DNA of 64,000 bases from NCBI GenBank assembly GCA_965232105.1, contig OZ246956.1, positions 2,976,001 through 3,040,000 on the forward strand, in the 5' to 3' direction. Of the stretch, positions 51,221 through 61,798 are shown one piece after another. The notes under the pieces are model-generated. The model saw only the letters and a list, made by a program, of their open reading frames with translations, was not told where the DNA came from and searched no databases. Numbering within the stretch: position 1 is the stretch's first letter; the number at the start of each line of letters is the position of its first letter. This DNA comes from Multivorans sp965232105. GTDB taxonomy: Bacteria; Acidobacteriota; Thermoanaerobaculia; Multivoradales; Multivoraceae. A program made the position numbers and the translations under genes.

Positions 51221-53664
51221 GCCCGTCGGCGAAGACGCCGCGGCGGCGACGGGCCGACCGCCGGCGCGAAGCGCGCAAGCGGTTGCGCCGCAGCATGTTC
51301 CGCCGCCACGGCGAACGGTTGACCGTCGCCGGCCTGTGGCACTACATACTGGAACTCGACGTCGTCTGGGTCGTGCTCCTCATCCTGGCCGGCACCTGGA
51401 TCATGGCGCCGGCGGGCTTCTTCTTCGGTCTGGACCTCAGCGAGGGCGACATCGCGAACCGCGACTATCACGCGACCCGCGACATCCTGATCCCCGACGA
51501 GGCGAGATCGGAGGAGCTGAAGGAGCAGGCCCGTTCCGACGTCCGGCCTCTGTACGACTTCGACGCCGCCCAGGCCAACGGGATGGAGGACCGGATCCGG
51601 CGCCTCTTCGAGATCGAGCGCGGGGAAGACGATGCCGCCGAGCTCCCGACCGAGGGGGAGGAGCAGGAGGTGGCCGCCGAACGGCTGCGGCGGCTGCGGG
51701 AGGGCAGCAACCTGCGAGTCGACGAAGGCCACGCTGACGTGCTGGCCGCCCAGGTCGGCGGCGAGGACGAAGGCGCCGAGCTCGAGGAGCGTCTGGGCCG
51801 CCTGGCCGGCTTCCTGCTTCGGGAGGGGATCGTGGAGAACAAGGAGACCCTGCTCCAGAACCGGCTCGAGGGCGTGACGGTGCGCATCCTCCAGACCGGG
51901 GAGGAGGCGGTCCAGCTCGACATCTTTCGCTATCGCGGCTGGGATGAGGTGCAGAGCTATCTCGAAGCGGAGGTCGGCCGTTGGGGCGGCTGGAGCAGCG
52001 CCGACCGGGAGACGGTCGTCGACTTCCTGATGGTCAACCTGACTCCGAACGTCTACCTGAACCTGAACGAGACCCAGCAGCGGCGGGACGCGGCCGCGGC
52101 GGCGATCGGGCAGGCGTTCAACGAGATCCGGTCGGGTCAGGTCATCGTGCGCAGGGGCGACGAGGTCGACCAGAAGGCGATCGAACTGCTGCGGGAGATG
52201 ACGGGCAGCGAGCGGCGGTCGACCCTGCTTCGATCGCCGGCCGCGTCGGCACTGCTGCTGGGCCTGGCGGTGGCGTTCCTGTGGGTCGCCTTCCGGCGCA
52301 AGCGGCTGGTCATGGTGGAGGCGCACGCCTTCGGCAGCGTCGTACTGCTCCTGGTCCTGGGCCTGCTGGCGACCCGTTTCGGTTTCGTCGTCGCGGACGC
52401 GCTCGCTGCCTCGTTCGAGATCGAGGTGCTCAGTTCAGCGCGGAGCTACGGCTTCGCGATTCCCTTCGCCGGGGTCGCGCTCCTCGTGTCGGTCCTCTAC
52501 GGACGCGGCGCCGGGCTGCTGGCCGGTCTGGTGTTTTCCGTGCTCGTGGGCCGTCTCGGACTGGCGGAGGCAGGCACATCACCGCTTGGATTGGCGGGCG
52601 GCACGATGCTCTATGCCCTGACCGGCAGTCTCGCGGCCGTGTTCGCCCTCGATCAGTTGAAGCAACGGTCCGCGGTGATCCGGGCGGGTCTGCTCGTCGG
52701 ACTCGTCAACATGGCTTCGGTGACCGTGGTGACTCTGCTGGACGAGAACGGCGCCTCGATCGCCGGCTGGGGCTTCGAGCTGCTTTGCGGACTCCTCGGC
52801 GGTCTGCTGGTCGCGGCAGCGGTCGGCTTCGCGATCCCCGTCTTCGAGGCGGTGCTGTTCCTGACCACTGACATGAAGTTGATGGAGCTTTCGGACACGA
52901 ACAGTCCGCTCCTGCGGCGGGTTGCCTTCGAAGCGCCCGGGACCTTCCAGCACTCGCTGATGGTTGCCAATCTGGCCAAGGCGGGCTGCGAGGCGGTGGG
53001 CGGGAACCCGACGCTGGCGTATGTGGGAGGCCTCTACCACGACATCGGCAAGGTGCTCCGGCCCCAGTACTTCGTGGAGAACCAGCGGGATGGCGACAAC
53101 CCGCACGACAGCCTCGCGCCGTCGATGTCGGCGCTGATCCTTGTCGATCACGTGAAGGAAGGCGTCGTCCTCGCTCGGGAGCAGGGGCTGCCGCAGCCGA
53201 TCGTCGACGCGATCGAACAGCACCACGGCACCCGCACGCTCGGCTACTTCCTCGCCCGCGCGAAGGAGCGGGCCGAGCCGGGGCAAAAGGTAAACGAGCA
53301 CCAGTACCGCTACACGGGTCCCATGCCCCAGAACAAGACGATGGGTGTGCTGATGGTCGCCGATACTGTGGAGGCCGCGAGCCGAACCCTGGAGGACTTC
53401 TCCGAGGATTCGATTCGGAAACTGGTGACGCGTCTCCTGGGCGACATCGTCGAGGATGGCCAATTGGATCAGACGGATCTGACGCTCTCCGACCTGCGGC
53501 GGCTGAGCTACACCTTGCAGAATGTCCTGAAGACGATCCACCACCATCGGGTGGAGTACCCGGGCTTCGAATGGGGCGAGGAAGGTCGGGGTTCCCTGCG
53601 GGTTCTTCCCGGCGGAGCAGCGGGCGGAGCAGCGGGCGGTGCGGGCGGCGGTCGGTCCGAGTGA
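51217..53664 (+). CDS. 7TM-HD phosphohydrolase, PgpH-like (possible c-di-AMP phosphodiesterase)
   Basis: 815 residues, GTG start coupled to phoH. Basic N-terminus, TM1 (about 45-65), an extracytoplasmic 7TMR-HDED domain (about 70-330), seven TM helices (about 335-545), then a cytoplasmic HD domain with FQHSLMVANLAKAG, the metal motif GGLYHDIGKVLRPQYF (about 608) and VDAIEQHHGTR. Characterised homologues (PgpH, YqfF) hydrolyse c-di-AMP. No diadenylate cyclase is in the window, so the ligand is inferred. The end is a Gly/Ala repeat (GGAAGGAAGGAGGG) from a short direct repeat. YbeY-Era follows. Confidence 0.92.
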   Translation: MSPSAKTPRRRRADRRREARKRLRRSMFRRHGERLTVAGLWHYILELDVVWVVLLILAGTWIMAPAGFFFGLDLSEGDIANRDYHATRDILIPDEARSEELKEQARSDVRPLYDFDAAQANGMEDRIRRLFEIERGEDDAAELPTEGEEQEVAAERLRRLREGSNLRVDEGHADVLAAQVGGEDEGAELEERLGRLAGFLLREGIVENKETLLQNRLEGVTVRILQTGEEAVQLDIFRYRGWDEVQSYLEAEVGRWGGWSSADRETVVDFLMVNLTPNVYLNLNETQQRRDAAAAAIGQAFNEIRSGQVIVRRGDEVDQKAIELLREMTGSERRSTLLRSPAASALLLGLAVAFLWVAFRRKRLVMVEAHAFGSVVLLLVLGLLATRFGFVVADALAASFEIEVLSSARSYGFAIPFAGVALLVSVLYGRGAGLLAGLVFSVLVGRLGLAEAGTSPLGLAGGTMLYALTGSLAAVFALDQLKQRSAVIRAGLLVGLVNMASVTVVTLLDENGASIAGWGFELLCGLLGGLLVAAAVGFAIPVFEAVLFLTTDMKLMELSDTNSPLLRRVAFEAPGTFQHSLMVANLAKAGCEAVGGNPTLAYVGGLYHDIGKVLRPQYFVENQRDGDNPHDSLAPSMSALILVDHVKEGVVLAREQGLPQPIVDAIEQHHGTRTLGYFLARAKERAEPGQKVNEHQYRYTGPMPQNKTMGVLMVADTVEAASRTLEDFSEDSIRKLVTRLLGDIVEDGQLDQTDLTLSDLRRLSYTLQNVLKTIHHHRVEYPGFEWGEEGRGSLRVLPGGAAGGAAGGAGGGRSE

Positions 53665-53674
53665 CTTCTTCAGC

Positions 53675-54985
53675 GTGGTGACCATCGATCTGCAGGTGGC
53701 GGCTTCCGTGGAGGCCACGTGCCGGGCCTGTCTTCCTGGCCTGCGCCGCGTCGCTCACGACGCGGTCGCTGAACTGGCGGCGGATTCCGCGACGTTGACC
53801 CTTCGACTTGTCGACGACGACGAGATCCGGGAACTGAACCACCGCTACCGGGCGGCCGATTCGGCGACCGATGTGCTCTCCTTTCCCGGCGAGACGACTC
53901 CCGAGGGGCGTCACCTTGGCGATGTCGTGATCTCGGTGGAGACGGCGCACGGGCGTAGCGGCACGGCCCTGGAGCGGGAACTTCAGGTGCTCGCACTGCA
54001 CGGAATCCTCCACTGCCTGGGATACGACCACGAGACGGACGACGGCGAGATGGAGGCTCTGGAGCAGCGGCTGCGGTCGCAGTTCCTCGGGCCGTACAAG
54101 GCCGGAACGGTGGCCTTCGTCGGGCGTCCGAACGCGGGCAAGTCGACGCTGATGAACCGGTTGCTGGGCGAGAAGCTGGCGATCGTGTCGGACAAGCCGC
54201 AGACCACCCGCCACCGGTTGATCGGCATCCTGACCACGGAGCTTGGCCAGATGGTGTTTCACGACACCCCTGGCCTGCACCGTCCCCTGCACCGGCTGAA
54301 CCGGCGCATGGTTCACGCGGCTTCCGCGGCGCTCAAGGAGGCCGACGTCGTGTGTCTGATCCGCGACGTGGCGGTTCCCTTCGGCAAGGGAGAGGCCTAT
54401 GCCCTCGATCTCGTCGGCGCTGGCGCGGCGGCCGAACGGGAGCGCCCCGTGCTGTGCCTGCTGAACAAGATCGACCAGGTCTCGAAGCCGAAGCTCCTGC
54501 CCGAGATCGAGCGCTATGCGGCCCGCGGCTTGTTCAAGGACATCGTACCGATCTCGGCGCTCACCGGGGACGGCGTGGAACAGGTCCTGGAGGTCCTCTG
54601 GCGTCACCTGCCGGCGGGCGAGCGGCGGCACGATCCGGAGCTCCTGACCGTGCACACGGAGCGGTTCCTGGTGGCGGAGCTCATCCGGGAGAAGGTGCTC
54701 GAGCAGACGCACGACGAGTTGCCCTTCACGACCGCGGTCGTGATCGAAGCCTGGGAGGACGGCGCGAAACGGACGGATCTGCTGGCGCACATCCTCGTCG
54801 ACCGGGACAGCCACAAGGGCATCGTGATCGGTCGCGGCGGCAAGCGGATCAAGGAGATCGGCACCGCCGCCCGCCAGGACCTGGAGGGGTTCCTGGGTCG
54901 GCGGATCTACCTCGAGTTGCAGGTCCGGACCCATCCCGGATGGCGCGAGGACATGGCGGTGCTCGGGCGGCTGGAAACGGGCTAA
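53675..54985 (+). CDS. Fused YbeY endoribonuclease and Era GTPase
   Basis: One uninterrupted frame encodes two ribosome-maturation factors. Residues about 1-138 are YbeY: DDDEIRELNHRYRAADSATD, DVLSFPGE, GDVVISVETA, and the zinc site HGILHCLGYDHETDDGEMEA (109-128). Residues about 143-436 are a full Era: YKAGTVAFVGRPNAGKST (G1 about 150), KPQTTRHRLIG, HDTPGLH, LLNKID, ISALTGDGV, and KH domain GIVIGRGGKRIKEIG (about 382). There is almost no linker. GTG 53675 is preferred because it gives VTIDLQ as in YbeY; an upstream GTG at 53639 overlaps the HD gene. Both domains keep their active residues. Confidence 0.93.
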   Translation: MVTIDLQVAASVEATCRACLPGLRRVAHDAVAELAADSATLTLRLVDDDEIRELNHRYRAADSATDVLSFPGETTPEGRHLGDVVISVETAHGRSGTALERELQVLALHGILHCLGYDHETDDGEMEALEQRLRSQFLGPYKAGTVAFVGRPNAGKSTLMNRLLGEKLAIVSDKPQTTRHRLIGILTTELGQMVFHDTPGLHRPLHRLNRRMVHAASAALKEADVVCLIRDVAVPFGKGEAYALDLVGAGAAAERERPVLCLLNKIDQVSKPKLLPEIERYAARGLFKDIVPISALTGDGVEQVLEVLWRHLPAGERRHDPELLTVHTERFLVAELIREKVLEQTHDELPFTTAVVIEAWEDGAKRTDLLAHILVDRDSHKGIVIGRGGKRIKEIGTAARQDLEGFLGRRIYLELQVRTHPGWREDMAVLGRLETG

Positions 54986-55392
54986 CGGGGAGCGCGCGCG
55001 GCCTGTAGGCCGCGCCGGCGCGCGGTACAGGATCGCCTTGCTACAGAAACGTCGGATCCCGGGGCCTGGTTGCGACAGAGTTGTTCGGCTGGCTGCCGTA
55101 CGACAGCCGTGTGGGAGGGGACGATCGGGGAGCGGGGTCTCCCGTTCGCCCTTTCGGCACGGCAGGTCGGGTCGTTCCAGCCTCAGGGAAACCAGGCCGA
55201 AACGCTCGCGGGCACGCAGGTTGCTAGCGGAAGAACCACGGTGCCGGCGTCGTGGGTTGCCAGTTGATGGACTCGCTGATAGACACGCGGCGAAAGCGCT
55301 TTCGTGCATGCAGAAAAGCGGTCGGGTCGGCGGCTCGACCACATAGGTTCAGCGCGGCTTCACCGCGGTAAGGAACAGCAAAGGAGGACTTC
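54986..55392 (+). other. 407-nt gap upstream of glnA
   Basis: No convincing gene. A perfect hairpin GCGCGGCC (54996-55003) / GGCCGCGC (55008-55015) follows the YbeY-Era stop but has no T-tract. A -10-like TAGGTT at 55344-55349 lies before glnA without a clear -35. AAAGGAGG near 55380 is the glnA ribosome binding site. No sigma-54 type GG/GC element was found. Confidence 0.5.
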
Positions 55393-56814
<1,422 letters not shown>

Positions 56815-56832
56815 TCGGGCTGTACTTCTGAA

Positions 56833-56892
56833 TCTGACCCGGAAGGCGGCGCCGTTGGCGGCGCTCGGTGGATTCCGGAATCGCGGGTCAGA
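56833..56892 (+). other. Two-layer hairpin after glnA
   Basis: TCTGACCC (56833-56840) pairs with GGGTCAGA (56885-56892) over 8 bp. It encloses an inner GCGCC/GGCGC hairpin and a 12-bp palindrome GATTCCGGAATC (56871-56882). It precedes the intrinsic terminator by 15 nt. Confidence 0.5.
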
Positions 56893-56907
56893 AGAGCCTT
56901 GACACTG

Positions 56908-56946
56908 GCCGGCCGCGCATCGCTGCGCGGCCGGCTTTCTTTTTCT
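56908..56946 (+). terminator. Rho-independent terminator of glnA
   Basis: GCCGGCCGCGC (56908-56918), loop ATCGCT, GCGCGGCCGGC (56925-56935): a perfect 11-bp stem followed directly by TTTCTTTTTCT. It is the clearest intrinsic terminator in the window. Confidence 0.93.
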
Positions 56947-57051
56947 TGCAGGGATGTAGGCCACCAGGGCTGCTGGTAAGTTACGCCTCCATCCCACAAC
57001 GCGCGCCGACGAGCAAGCAGGCTCCGTCGCCCGCAGGAGGAGGTCCCTTCC

Positions 57052-58398
57052 GTGCAAGCCTTAGCGATTCGCACCCTTGGCATCGTGCTGGGGTTGACGT
57101 TGACCGTGCCGGCGTTGGCCGACGACTGGCCGCAGTGGAGGGGCGTCGACCGTTCCGGCGTGTGGCAGGAGGACGGCATCGTGGAGCAGTTTCCCGAGGG
57201 CGGCCTCGAAGCTGTCTGGCGGGTGCCGATCCGCGGCGGCTACTCGGGGCCGGTGGTCGCGGACGGTCGCGTGTTCGTGACCGACTGGCAGCGCATCGAA
57301 GGGACACGGGCCATCACGGGCAAGGAGCGCATTTTGGCGCTTGACGAGGAGACCGGCGAGGAGCTCTGGAGCCACGAGTGGGACGTGAACTACTCGGCGC
57401 TCCAGCAGAGCTATGCGATCGGTCCCCGCTCGACACCGGCCGTCGACGGCGACACGCTCTACGTGATGGGGGCCGTCGGCCATCTGATGGCGCTTGAGGC
57501 AGAGACCGGCGAGGTGATCTGGGGCTACGACTCGGTGGAGCAGGGCAACGCCAGCATCACGATCTGGGGGTTCGCCACTTCACCGCTCGTGCACGGCGAC
57601 CTGCTGATCCAGATCGTGGGGGCCGAGCCGGACGGCAAGGTGATCGCCTTCAACAAGCACACGGGGGAAGAGGTCTGGCGGTCCCTGTCCTCGGACTGGG
57701 AGATGGGCTACGGCCAGCCGATGATCTTCGAAGCCGGCGGCGTGGAGCAGCTCATCATCTGGGAACCGAAGGCGATCAACTCACTCGACCCGGCGACCGG
57801 CGAGGTCTACTGGTCGGTGCCTTGGGAGGTCGCTTCCGGAATGACCGTGACGACCCCGGTGATCGATGGTAACCGGCTGCTCTTCAGCCAGTTCTACCGC
57901 GGTTCGCTGCTGCTGGAACTCGCCGAGGACAAGCCTGAAGTCAAGGAGCTGTGGCGGGGCCAGAGTCGCAGCGAGATGCCGGAGGAGACGCAGGGCCTCC
58001 ACTCTCTGATCACGACGCCGATCCTCGAGGGCGACACGATCTACGGGGTTTGCAGCTACGGCCAGTTGCGCGGTCTTGACGCCGCCGACGGCTCGCGGCT
58101 CTGGGAAAGCGACAAGATGGCCCGCCAGGGCCGCTGGGGCGCCGCCTTCATGGTCAAGCACGGTGACCGCTGGTTCGTGAACAACGACCTCGGCGACCTG
58201 ATCATCGCCCGCTTCACCCGTGACGGCTACGAGGAGATCGATCGCGCCAAGCTGATCGAACCGACGACGCGATCCGGCTTCGGCCCGCGGAGGTTCTACG
58301 ACGCGATGGTGAATTGGACGCACCCGGCCTATGCCAACCGCCACATCATCGCGCGCAACGACGAGGAGATCATCCGTGTCTCCCTGGCCGCCGACTAG
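57052..58398 (+). CDS. Secreted PQQ-like beta-propeller protein
   Basis: 448 residues with signal peptide (IVLGLTLTVPALA). Mature start DDWPQWRGVDRSGVW matches the protein at 25366-26766, so the two are paralogues of the same secreted family. Blade motifs: DEETGEELWSHEWD, EAETGEVIWGYDS, NKHTGEEVWRSLS, DPATGEVYWSVPW, DAADGSRLWESDK. No catalytic residues can be named. GTG start with AGGAGGAGG 8 nt upstream. First gene in a same-strand run of secreted proteins; its end overlaps the sialidase start region. Confidence 0.85.
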   Translation: MQALAIRTLGIVLGLTLTVPALADDWPQWRGVDRSGVWQEDGIVEQFPEGGLEAVWRVPIRGGYSGPVVADGRVFVTDWQRIEGTRAITGKERILALDEETGEELWSHEWDVNYSALQQSYAIGPRSTPAVDGDTLYVMGAVGHLMALEAETGEVIWGYDSVEQGNASITIWGFATSPLVHGDLLIQIVGAEPDGKVIAFNKHTGEEVWRSLSSDWEMGYGQPMIFEAGGVEQLIIWEPKAINSLDPATGEVYWSVPWEVASGMTVTTPVIDGNRLLFSQFYRGSLLLELAEDKPEVKELWRGQSRSEMPEETQGLHSLITTPILEGDTIYGVCSYGQLRGLDAADGSRLWESDKMARQGRWGAAFMVKHGDRWFVNNDLGDLIIARFTRDGYEEIDRAKLIEPTTRSGFGPRRFYDAMVNWTHPAYANRHIIARNDEEIIRVSLAAD

Positions 58399-59689
58399 CG
58401 CCCTTCGAGGAGCCACCGCTGGAGTTCGGCTGACCCTGGTCCTTGCGGCGCTCGCCGCTCTTGCCACCCTGCCCGCAACCGCCCAGCAGGAATCGGATGC
58501 CCAGGGTCCCGTGGGGGAGCTGATCTTCCCGCTCGAGCACTGGCACAACCACGGGTCCTCTCTCGTGGAGCTGCCGAATGGCGATCTGCTCGTGGCCTGG
58601 TTCCACGGTTCGGGAGAGCGGACAGCCGACGATGTGCGCATCCTGGGCGCACGGATGCGGGCCGGCACGGAAGACTGGAGCGAGCCGTTCCAGCTCGCGG
58701 ACACGCCGGGCTTCCCGGACACGAACTGCACCTTGCTGCTCGAGCCGGTGAGCGCTGGCGGACACCGGCTGTGGCTGTTCTGGCCCACGATTCAGGCGAA
58801 TCTCTGGGAGAGCGCCCTGATGAAGGTCAAGGTGTCGACCGACTTCGAGGGGCCGGGGCCGCCGGTCTGGCAGTGGCAGGACGTGCTCCACATGAAGCCC
58901 GGCGACGGCTTCCACGACCTGGTGGCCGGCAAGACCGACGAGTACTTTCGCAGCCTGGGCTATACCGGCGCGTCGGATCCGGCCGCTCCGGAGTCCGTCC
59001 GCCGCTGGGCCGCGCGCAACCTGGAGCAGGCCGCGGACAAGCTGACCAGGCGGATCGGCTGGTTCACCCGCGCGCATCCGGTCGTCCTCCCTCTTCCTGA
59101 TGGCGGCCAGCGGCTGCTCCTGGGGCTCTACTCGGACGGCTTCAGCTTCGCCGCCGCGACGTACAGTGACGACGGCGGCCACAGTTGGACGTTCACCGAG
59201 CCGATCATCGGAGGGGGCAGCATTCAGCCCACGTTCGCGCTCCGCCGCGACGGCACGCTCTTGGCCTTCATGCGCGACAACGGGCCGCCACCCAAGCGCG
59301 CTCATGTCGCCGAGTCGAACGATCTGGGCGCCACCTGGTCCATCGCCCGCGACCATCCAGACCTGGTCGAGACCGGTGCCGGGCTTGAAGTCCTGAAGCT
59401 CGCGAGTGGCCGCTGGATTGCGGTCCACAACGACATCCCCGACGGCCGCTACCGGCTCGCGGTGTCCGTCTCCGAGGACGAGGGCAGGACCTTCAAGCAC
59501 AGGCGCTACATCGAGCGCGAGGAGAAGGGCGTCGGCCGCTATCACTATCCGTCGGTGATCCAGTCCCGCGACGGCCGCATCCACGTGACCTACAGCTACC
59601 ACGTTGCCGGCGCGCTCGACGACGGCGGCCAGGGCAAGAGCATCAAGCACGTCAGCTTCGACGAAGCCTGGCTGCTCGGCGAAAGCTGA
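58376..59689 (+). CDS. Secreted sialidase-family (BNR/Asp-box) protein
   Basis: 437 residues from GTG 58376, which gives a signal peptide (LTLVLAALAALATLPATAQ); an ATG 45 nt upstream is less likely because it adds a non-signal leader. Overlaps the propeller gene by 23 nt. Six-bladed sialidase fold with Asp-box motifs SDDGGHSWTF, SNDLGATW and SEDEGRTF. The opening HWHNHGSSLVELPNGDLLVA then GERTADDVRI is typical of BNR_2 exo-alpha-sialidase-like proteins. Arg residues of a sialic-acid triad cannot be assigned with certainty, so the sugar substrate is open. Confidence 0.83.
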   Translation: MSPWPPTSALRGATAGVRLTLVLAALAALATLPATAQQESDAQGPVGELIFPLEHWHNHGSSLVELPNGDLLVAWFHGSGERTADDVRILGARMRAGTEDWSEPFQLADTPGFPDTNCTLLLEPVSAGGHRLWLFWPTIQANLWESALMKVKVSTDFEGPGPPVWQWQDVLHMKPGDGFHDLVAGKTDEYFRSLGYTGASDPAAPESVRRWAARNLEQAADKLTRRIGWFTRAHPVVLPLPDGGQRLLLGLYSDGFSFAAATYSDDGGHSWTFTEPIIGGGSIQPTFALRRDGTLLAFMRDNGPPPKRAHVAESNDLGATWSIARDHPDLVETGAGLEVLKLASGRWIAVHNDIPDGRYRLAVSVSEDEGRTFKHRRYIEREEKGVGRYHYPSVIQSRDGRIHVTYSYHVAGALDDGGQGKSIKHVSFDEAWLLGES

Positions 59690-59721
59690 GCGAGGCAACA
59701 CGTTCAACCGGGAGGTTTCCC

Positions 59722-61062
59722 ATGCGCCATCGACTGTTCTCAATCGCTGCCTTGATCGCCGCGATCTGTCTCGTCCTGCTTGCGGCCTGTGCCCCTCAGG
59801 AGACTGGCGGTACGAGCACCGACACCTTCGCCGGCCTCCCCCGCGCGACACCCGAAAGCGCTGGCATGTCGAGCGAACGGCTCGACCGCATCCGGCCGGC
59901 GTTCGAGAACTACGTGACGGACGGCAAGCTCTCCGGCGTCGTCACCGTCATCGCGCGCGACGGCCAGGTCGTTCACTTCGAAGCCAGCGGCAACCAGGAC
60001 GTCGAGGCCGGCGAACCGATGACCGAGGACACCCTCTTCCGCATGTACTCGATGACCAAGCCGATCGCCTCGGCGGCGTTGATGATCCTCTGGGAGGAGG
60101 GCCACTTCCTGCTGTCCACGCCGTTGTCCGCGATTCTCCCCGAGTTCGCGGATACGCAGGTCTACGTCTCCGGCGACGGCGACGACATGGTGACGGAGGC
60201 GCCGCGGCGGCCCATCATCATCCGGGACCTGATGACCCACACCTCCGGTCTGACCTACACCTTCATCCCCAGCCCGGTCGCCGCCTCCTACGCGGCGAAC
60301 GGTCTGGAAGGCTCGGCCGACGCGGTCCCCCACGACGACCTGGCGCACTACGTCCGGGAGCTGGCGAAGCAGCCGCTGCTCGCTCACCCCGGCACCGCGT
60401 GGAACTACAGCGTCGGCCTCGAAGTCGCGGGCCGGGTGGTCGAGGTCGCTTCCGGCCAGACCTTCCGCGAGTTCCTGAAGGAGCGGATCTTCGACCCGCT
60501 GGGCATGGTCGACACGGACTTCTATGTCCCCGACGAGAAGCTCGATCGCTTCGCCGTGAACTACGCGCCGACGCCGGAAGGCGGCATGGTCGTGGTGGAC
60601 GATCCAGAGACCAGCGCCTACCGCAAGCCGCCGAAGGTCGAGATGGGCGGCTCCGGCCTTGTCGCGACCGCCGGCGATTACCTGCGCTTCGCCCAGATGC
60701 TGGCGAACGGCGGCGAGCTCGACGGTGTGCGGATCCTCGGACCGCAGACCGTGGACCTGATGATGGACAACCACCTCGGTTCGGCCTACGGGCCGTCGCC
60801 CATGTCGAGCCTCAACCTCGACATGGGGATGAGCGAGGGGATGGGCTACGGCCTGGGCGGGTACTCGGTCACGGACACCGGCCTGACCGGACTGCCGGCC
60901 TCGCCTGGCACCTACGGCTGGGGCGGCGCCGCCTCGACCGACTTCTTCGTCGATCCCGAGGAGAACCTCGTTGGCATGGTGCTGACCCAGTTGCTTCCCA
61001 CGGGCACCTACCCGCTGCGTCCCACGATGGAGGTGCTCACCTACCAGGCGATCGTGGAGTAG
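59722..61062 (+). CDS. Serine hydrolase lipoprotein, beta-lactamase/esterase family
   Basis: 446 residues. Lipoprotein signal with lipobox LLAAC (Cys about 23), so a substrate for Lgt and possibly Lol. Class C beta-lactamase-like fold: catalytic SxxK in YSMTKPIASA (Ser110, Lys113), HTSGLTYTF, and Tyr in AWNYSVGLEVAGRV (about 230). The C-terminal GGxG-type strand is TYGWGGAASTDFFVDP. Related enzymes are esterases, D-aminopeptidases or of unknown substrate; penicillinase activity should not be assumed. ATG with GGGAGG upstream. Eight nt separate it from the SGNH gene. Confidence 0.88.
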   Translation: MRHRLFSIAALIAAICLVLLAACAPQETGGTSTDTFAGLPRATPESAGMSSERLDRIRPAFENYVTDGKLSGVVTVIARDGQVVHFEASGNQDVEAGEPMTEDTLFRMYSMTKPIASAALMILWEEGHFLLSTPLSAILPEFADTQVYVSGDGDDMVTEAPRRPIIIRDLMTHTSGLTYTFIPSPVAASYAANGLEGSADAVPHDDLAHYVRELAKQPLLAHPGTAWNYSVGLEVAGRVVEVASGQTFREFLKERIFDPLGMVDTDFYVPDEKLDRFAVNYAPTPEGGMVVVDDPETSAYRKPPKVEMGGSGLVATAGDYLRFAQMLANGGELDGVRILGPQTVDLMMDNHLGSAYGPSPMSSLNLDMGMSEGMGYGLGGYSVTDTGLTGLPASPGTYGWGGAASTDFFVDPEENLVGMVLTQLLPTGTYPLRPTMEVLTYQAIVE

Positions 61063-61069
61063 CGGCGGG

Positions 61070-61798
61070 GTGCCCGTTCCGTCCGTGAGGTTTCGCCTCG
61101 CGTCGTTTCCTGCGCCGGCGGCGATGCTGCTCGCGGCGGCAGCGCTCGCACCGGCCCAGCAGCCGCCGCGGCCCGCGTTTGTGTCGATCGCCGACGATCC
61201 GAACCTGCCGAGGGTGTTGATCATCGGTGACTCGATCTCGATCGGCTACACCTTGCCGCTCCGAGAGGCGCTTGCCGGGGTCGCCAACGTCCACCGCCCA
61301 CCGGAGAACTGCCAGCACACCTGGCTTGGCCTGGAGAGGATCGATGAATGGCTCGGCGACGGCAAGTGGGACCTGATCCACTTCAACTGGGGCCTGCACG
61401 ACCTGAAGTACGTCGATGCCGAGGGCGAACGGGCCCTGCCGCCGGAAGGCACCCAGGTCACCTCGCTCGAGGACTACGAGGCGAACCTTGACCGGCTCGT
61501 GAAGCGTCTGAAACAGACCGGGGCGAAGCTGATCTGGCGGCCCACGACACCGGTCCCCGAAGGCGCGTCGGGGCGGTTTCCAGCGGATCTTCCGCGCTAC
61601 AACCGGGCCGCTCGCGAGGTCATCGACCGCCACGGCATCGAGGTCGACGACATGAACGCGTTCATCGCGGCCCATCGGATTTCGCACCGGGCGCCGAGCG
61701 ATGTCCACTTCACGCCGGGTGCATCGAAGAAGCTGGCGGAGAACAGTGCTGCCGTGATCCGGCAGGCACTGGGGACAGGCAAGGAGGCGGCCGAGTGA
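61070..61798 (+). CDS. Secreted SGNH/GDSL-family hydrolase
   Basis: 242 residues with a signal peptide (PAAMLLAAAALAPAQ). Block I VLIIGDSISIGYTLPLREAL contains the nucleophile Ser (about 54). Block III is probably FNWGLHDLKY, where Asn/Gly form the oxyanion hole. Block V is PSDVHFTPGASKKLAE with Asp and His (about 213 and 216). Likely a carbohydrate esterase or acetylhydrolase acting outside the cytoplasm. Starts 8 nt after the serine hydrolase and ends in a GTGA overlap with the antitoxin gene. Confidence 0.88.
   Translation: MPVPSVRFRLASFPAPAAMLLAAAALAPAQQPPRPAFVSIADDPNLPRVLIIGDSISIGYTLPLREALAGVANVHRPPENCQHTWLGLERIDEWLGDGKWDLIHFNWGLHDLKYVDAEGERALPPEGTQVTSLEDYEANLDRLVKRLKQTGAKLIWRPTTPVPEGASGRFPADLPRYNRAAREVIDRHGIEVDDMNAFIAAHRISHRAPSDVHFTPGASKKLAENSAAVIRQALGTGKEAAE

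Noticed and set aside
54986..55392. Sigma-54 promoter for glnA
   Set aside because: No GG...GC pair with the proper 10-nt spacing and flanking consensus was found.
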